18,414 nucleotides of DNA, from the NCBI GenBank assembly GCA_019421525.1, contig JAHZFC010000026.1, positions 1-18,414 on the forward strand, in the 5' to 3' direction. The notes under the pieces were generated by a model. It was not told where the DNA came from. It searched no databases and saw nothing but the letters and a program-made list of their open reading frames with translations. A program made the translations under genes and the position numbers. Position 1 is the first letter of the stretch. Every line of letters starts with the position of its first letter. The DNA comes from Clostridiales bacterium. GTDB lineage: Bacteria > Bacillota > Clostridia > Oscillospirales > Oscillospiraceae. Below, piece after piece: positions 16,210 through 18,414 of the stretch.

Positions 16210-17376
16210 ATGAGAGAGATCATCCTGCTCAAGCAGGGGGAAATGGTGCTCAAGGGCCTGAACCGCCGGGGCTTTGAGGACAAGCTCATGGGCAACGCCA
16301 AGCGGCGGCTGAAGAAGTACGGCGCCTTCAAGGTGTACACCCGCCAGTCCGCCACCTACATCGAGCCCCAGGACGAAAGCTGCGACTTTGAAGGGGCCTG
16401 GCAGGCCATGGGCAAGCTCTTCGGCGTGGCCGGGCTGTGCCGGGCCCGGGCCTGCCCCAAGGACAAGGACGCCGTCGTGGCGTGCGCCAGGGAGTACCTG
16501 GGGGACAAGCTGCGCGATGCCAAGTCCTTCAAGGTGGAGTCCAAGCGGGCGGACAAGACCTTCCCCATGACCTCCATCCAGCTGTCCCAGTATGTGGGGG
16601 GCGAGCTCCACGACGCATTCCCCCACCTGACGGTGGACGTCCACCACCCGGAGCTCACCGTCCATGTGGAGGTCCGGGACTACGAGGCCTTCGTGCACGC
16701 CGACCCGGAGGAGGGGGCGGGGGGACTGCCCGTGGGCATGGGGGGGCGGGCCCTCAGCCTGCTGTCCGGGGGCATCGACTCCCCGGTGGCCTCCTGGATG
16801 ATCGCCAAGCGGGGGGTCATCGTGGACATGATCCACTACTACTCCTACCCCTATACCTCCCCGGAGGCCAAGGAGAAGGTGCTGGACCTGGCCCGGCTGC
16901 TGGTGCCCTACATCGGCAAGACCTGCGTCCATGTGGTGCCCTTCACCAAGATCCAGGAGGAGCTGCGCCGCTCCTGCCCGGAGGAGCTGTTCACCATCCT
17001 CATGCGCCGCTTCATGATGCGCATCGCCCAGGAGGTGGCCAAACGGTGCGGCGCCAAGGCCCTGGTCACTGGTGAGTGTCTGGGCCAGGTGGCCAGCCAG
17101 ACCATGGAGGCGATGAACGTCACGGGGGCTGTGGCCGCCCTGCCTGTTCTGCGGCCAGTCGTGGGGCTGGACAAGGAGGAGATTGTCCAGATCGCCCGGA
17201 AGATCGGCACCTTTGAGACCTCCATCCTGCCCTACGAGGACTGCTGCACCGTTTTTACTCCCCGGCACCCCCGGCTCCGCCCCATTCTCACCGAGGTGGA
17301 GGCGGCGGAGGAAAAGCTGGACGTCGACGCCATGGTCCAGGCGGCGGTGGAGGGCATTGAGCGCGTCCAAGTCTGA
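16210..17376 (+). CDS. thiI: tRNA 4-thiouridine synthase ThiI (short form)
   Basis: A 388-residue cytosolic enzyme that adenylates U8 of tRNA and transfers sulfur to make 4-thiouridine; it can also supply sulfur for thiamine thiazole synthesis. Order: N-terminal ferredoxin-like region with GEMVLKGLNR (10-19), THUMP domain (about 60-165), and PP-loop ATPase with LSGGIDSP (185-192) and ECLGQVASQT (289-298). It ends soon after the EDCCTVF segment (343-349), without the C-terminal rhodanese domain of the E. coli protein, as usual in Clostridia and Bacilli. The ATG at 16210 is chosen over 16204 because GGAGG (16198-16202) would be almost in contact with 16204. No nifS-type cysteine desulfurase is adjacent in this window. 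Confidence 0.95.
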   Translation: MREIILLKQGEMVLKGLNRRGFEDKLMGNAKRRLKKYGAFKVYTRQSATYIEPQDESCDFEGAWQAMGKLFGVAGLCRARACPKDKDAVVACAREYLGDKLRDAKSFKVESKRADKTFPMTSIQLSQYVGGELHDAFPHLTVDVHHPELTVHVEVRDYEAFVHADPEEGAGGLPVGMGGRALSLLSGGIDSPVASWMIAKRGVIVDMIHYYSYPYTSPEAKEKVLDLARLLVPYIGKTCVHVVPFTKIQEELRRSCPEELFTILMRRFMMRIAQEVAKRCGAKALVTGECLGQVASQTMEAMNVTGAVAALPVLRPVVGLDKEEIVQIARKIGTFETSILPYEDCCTVFTPRHPRLRPILTEVEAAEEKLDVDAMVQAAVEGIERVQV

Positions 17377-17405
17377 TGGAAAGAGGGAAAGGAGCACGGT
17401 CAGCC

Positions 17406-17967
17406 ATGACGATCCGACTTGCTGTCCCTGGAGATGCTCTGGCTCTGTTGGAGATTTACCGTCAGTATATTCAGACCCCCATTACCTTTGAATATGAGCT
17501 GCCCACCTTGGAGGAATTTACCCGGCGCATTTCCGATGCGTTGAAACAATACCCCTATCTGGTGCTGGAGGACCAGGGCAGGCTGTTGGGCTACACCTAC
17601 GCCCATCCAGAGCGTGAGTGGAAGGCCTATCAGTGGAACGCGGAGCTGTCCATCTATTTGGCCCCTGCCGCTGTTGGAAAGGGCTATGGCAGACGGCTGT
17701 ACCAAGCTCTGCTGGACCTTTTGTCCCTTCAGGGCGTCCGTACCGTATACGGGGTTGTGACCTCTCCGAACCCGGCCAGCGAGGCCCTCCAAAAATCCCT
17801 GGGCTTCCGGTTGATTGGCGTACATAAAAATACCGGCTACAAGGCTGGTCAGTGGCGAGACGTGCTGTGGTTTGAGAAGAGTCTGGCTCCCTACGACGCG
17901 GACCCCCAGCCAGCAGCAGGTAGATCGGGTGCTGGCCGCTTACGGTCACGAGGATCCACCGGCATAG
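17406..17967 (+). CDS. GNAT family N-acetyltransferase, frameshifted near the C-terminus
   Basis: A phosphinothricin/MnaT-like GNAT enzyme that would acetylate a small amine or amino-acid substrate using acetyl-CoA. It begins MTIRLAVPGDALALLEIY, shows the strand AELSIYLAP (79-87), the acetyl-CoA loop VGKGYGRRL (90-98) and the family tail SPNPASEALQKSLGF (120-134), then RDVLWFEKSL. In the literal frame it runs on through both downstream terminators to 18050. The +1 frame gives a plausible tail (SQQQVDRVLAAYGHEDPPA) and a stop at 17965-17967. Removing one C from the C5 tract 17903-17907 joins them into a 186-residue protein. The ATG at 17406 follows AAAGGAG; an upstream ATG at 17376 lacks a site. 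Codon use is less GC-biased than its neighbours, hinting at transfer. Confidence 0.82.
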
Positions 17968-17982
17968 CCGGTGGATCTTTTT
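17953..17982 (+). terminator. Intrinsic terminator at the GNAT gene end
   Basis: GATCCACCGGC (17953-17963) pairs perfectly with 17967-17977 around loop ATA, followed by five T. The restored stop codon of the GNAT gene lies in its loop. Confidence 0.9.
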
Positions 17983-17989
17983 GTATACA

Positions 17990-18023
17990 AAAAGGCAGGA
18001 CCGCTTCAGCGGTCCTGCCTTTT
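17990..18023. terminator. Second, bidirectional terminator
   Basis: A 15-base perfect stem, AAAAGGCAGGACCGC (17990-18004) with 18009-18023, and loop TTCA. It has A- and T-tracts on both sides and serves the plus-strand GNAT gene and the minus-strand enolase-end copy. It may have been the ancestral eno terminator. Confidence 0.9.
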
Positions 18024-18034
18024 AACGTAAAATT

Positions 18035-18091
18035 GCTTACTTCAGGTTGAAGAATGCCTTCATGCCGGGGTACTCGGCGATGTCGCCCAGC
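18035..18091 (-). pseudogene. Detached duplicate of the enolase 3' end
   Basis: The minus strand encodes LGDIAEYPGMKAFFNLK and a stop (18037-18039), identical at protein level to the last 17 residues of the eno gene 259 bases away. The 57-base match has two differences (18046 versus 18305 and 18055 versus 18314); both are third-codon-position, synonymous changes. Upstream of the match the frame runs into a hairpin with no enolase similarity. It is therefore a 3' fragment left by duplication or by integration at the eno end. Confidence 0.9.
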
Positions 18092-18293
18092 ACCCAATAT
18101 GCACCCGGCGCACATTGGGGACCCGAAGGCTTAAAATGCTCGGCGGAAATAAATTCCGCCTGCGCCAAGGTTTTCGCCTTTGCGAAAACGCTTGTACGCG
18201 CTGCGCGCGCCCCATCTGCGATGGGGCCCCAAGGAGCTGGGCGACGGGAAAAGCAAAGCCGCCCGTTGGGCGGCTTTGCTCGGAAGCTTGGAA
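18092..18293. repeat. Hairpin-dense array between the two enolase ends
   Basis: No gene is seen. Successive stems: CCCAATATGC 18093-18102 with 18110-18119 (one mismatch); GGCGGAA 18142-18148 with 18154-18160; TTTTCGC 18171-18177 with GCGAAAA 18182-18188; GCCCCATC 18209-18216 with 18220-18227; and the eno terminator 18252-18280. The TTTTCGC stem echoes the CTTTTCGC stem at 163-182 in the left array, so both may belong to one family of palindromic clusters. Confidence 0.65.
18249..18280 (-). terminator. Intrinsic terminator of eno
   Basis: A perfect 13-base stem, AGCAAAGCCGCCC (18252-18264) with 18268-18280 and a three-base loop, followed on the minus strand by TTTTCCC. It lies 16 bases after the eno stop codon. 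Confidence 0.85.
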
Positions 18294-18295
18294 GC

Positions 18296-18414
18296 TTACT
18301 TCAGATTGAAGAAGGCCTTCATGCCGGGGTACTCGGCGATGTCGCCCAGCTGCTCCTCAATGCGCAGCAGCTGGTTGTACTTGGCCACGCGGTCGGTGCG
18401 GCTGGGGGCGCCGG
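18296..18414 (-). CDS. eno: Enolase, C-terminal end (partial)
   Basis: The minus strand encodes GAPSRTDRVAKYNQLLRIEE, then QLGDIAEYPGMKAFFNLK and a TAA stop at 18296-18298. The (G)APSRT(D/E)R...KYNQLLRIE(E/D) ending is diagnostic of enolase, the glycolytic enzyme that converts 2-phosphoglycerate to phosphoenolpyruvate. Only 38 residues plus the stop lie in the window; the rest continues past base 18414. The sequence immediately before the stop is repeated downstream at 18035-18091. The end is intact and followed by its own terminator, so this is taken as the functional copy. Confidence 0.95.
   Translation of the reverse strand, partial: GAPSRTDRVAKYNQLLRIEEQLGDIAEYPGMKAFFNLK

Noticed and set aside
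16096..17397. A 433-residue minus-strand open frame opposite thiI
   Set aside because: It is an antisense artefact of GC-rich codon use; thiI is intact with all motifs.
18115..18309. A 64-residue frame in the right hairpin array
   Set aside because: It is built from inverted repeats and the reverse complement of the eno end; no start signal.

Overview
The window is a GC-rich, densely coded bacterial chromosome segment. It carries short-form ThiI without a rhodanese domain, lipoproteins with Gram-positive-style lipoboxes, DUF4358 and fused ThrE-type proteins, strong AGGAGG-like ribosome sites and TTGAxx-17-TATAAT-like promoters. Together these suggest a high-GC gut Clostridia member (Oscillospiraceae / Flavonifractor-like). 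That placement is inference from gene content; no rRNA or tRNA gene was seen.

Layout. (1) 1-340: no gene, but a dense run of perfect hairpins. (2) 404-6008, plus strand: an RlmD/TrmA-family RNA m5U methyltransferase, a small lipoprotein, a fused ThrE-like exporter overlapping a YjjG-type HAD phosphatase, then an SGNH-hydrolase lipoprotein and a DUF4358 lipoprotein that carries a one-base frameshift. (3) A bidirectional terminator at 6027-6058 separates these from ftsH on the minus strand (6123-8279). (4) A divergent promoter region (8280-8611) leads to rlmB, aroK and a fused type II dehydroquinase-shikimate dehydrogenase, ending at a very strong terminator (11253-11287). (5) 11288-11802 has no convincing protein gene. 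It holds a near-consensus promoter, a structured ~185 bp element closed by inverted repeats, and spaced heptamers that look like a response-regulator site. (6) 11803-16059: a P-type cation ATPase followed by a GT2-GtrA fusion and a PlsC-like acyltransferase, probably a membrane-lipid or envelope-glycan unit. (7) 16056-17967: a near-consensus promoter, a hairpin leader, thiI and a GNAT acetyltransferase whose end is frameshifted. (8) 17953-18414: tandem terminators, a detached copy of the enolase 3' end, a second hairpin array, and the true 3' end of eno on the minus strand.

How the genes work together. aroK and the aroQ-aroE fusion are translationally coupled and cover three shikimate-pathway steps (dehydroquinate to shikimate 3-phosphate) with two polypeptides. 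The SGNH and DUF4358 lipoproteins form a small surface module. RlmD, RlmB and ThiI are separate RNA-modification genes in a housekeeping neighbourhood.

The best leads are the enolase 3'-end duplication (57 bp, 55 identical, both differences synonymous) around a hairpin array, the promoter-driven inverted-repeat element upstream of the ATPase, the AroQ(type II)-AroE fusion, and two independent +1 frameshifts in C5 tracts.
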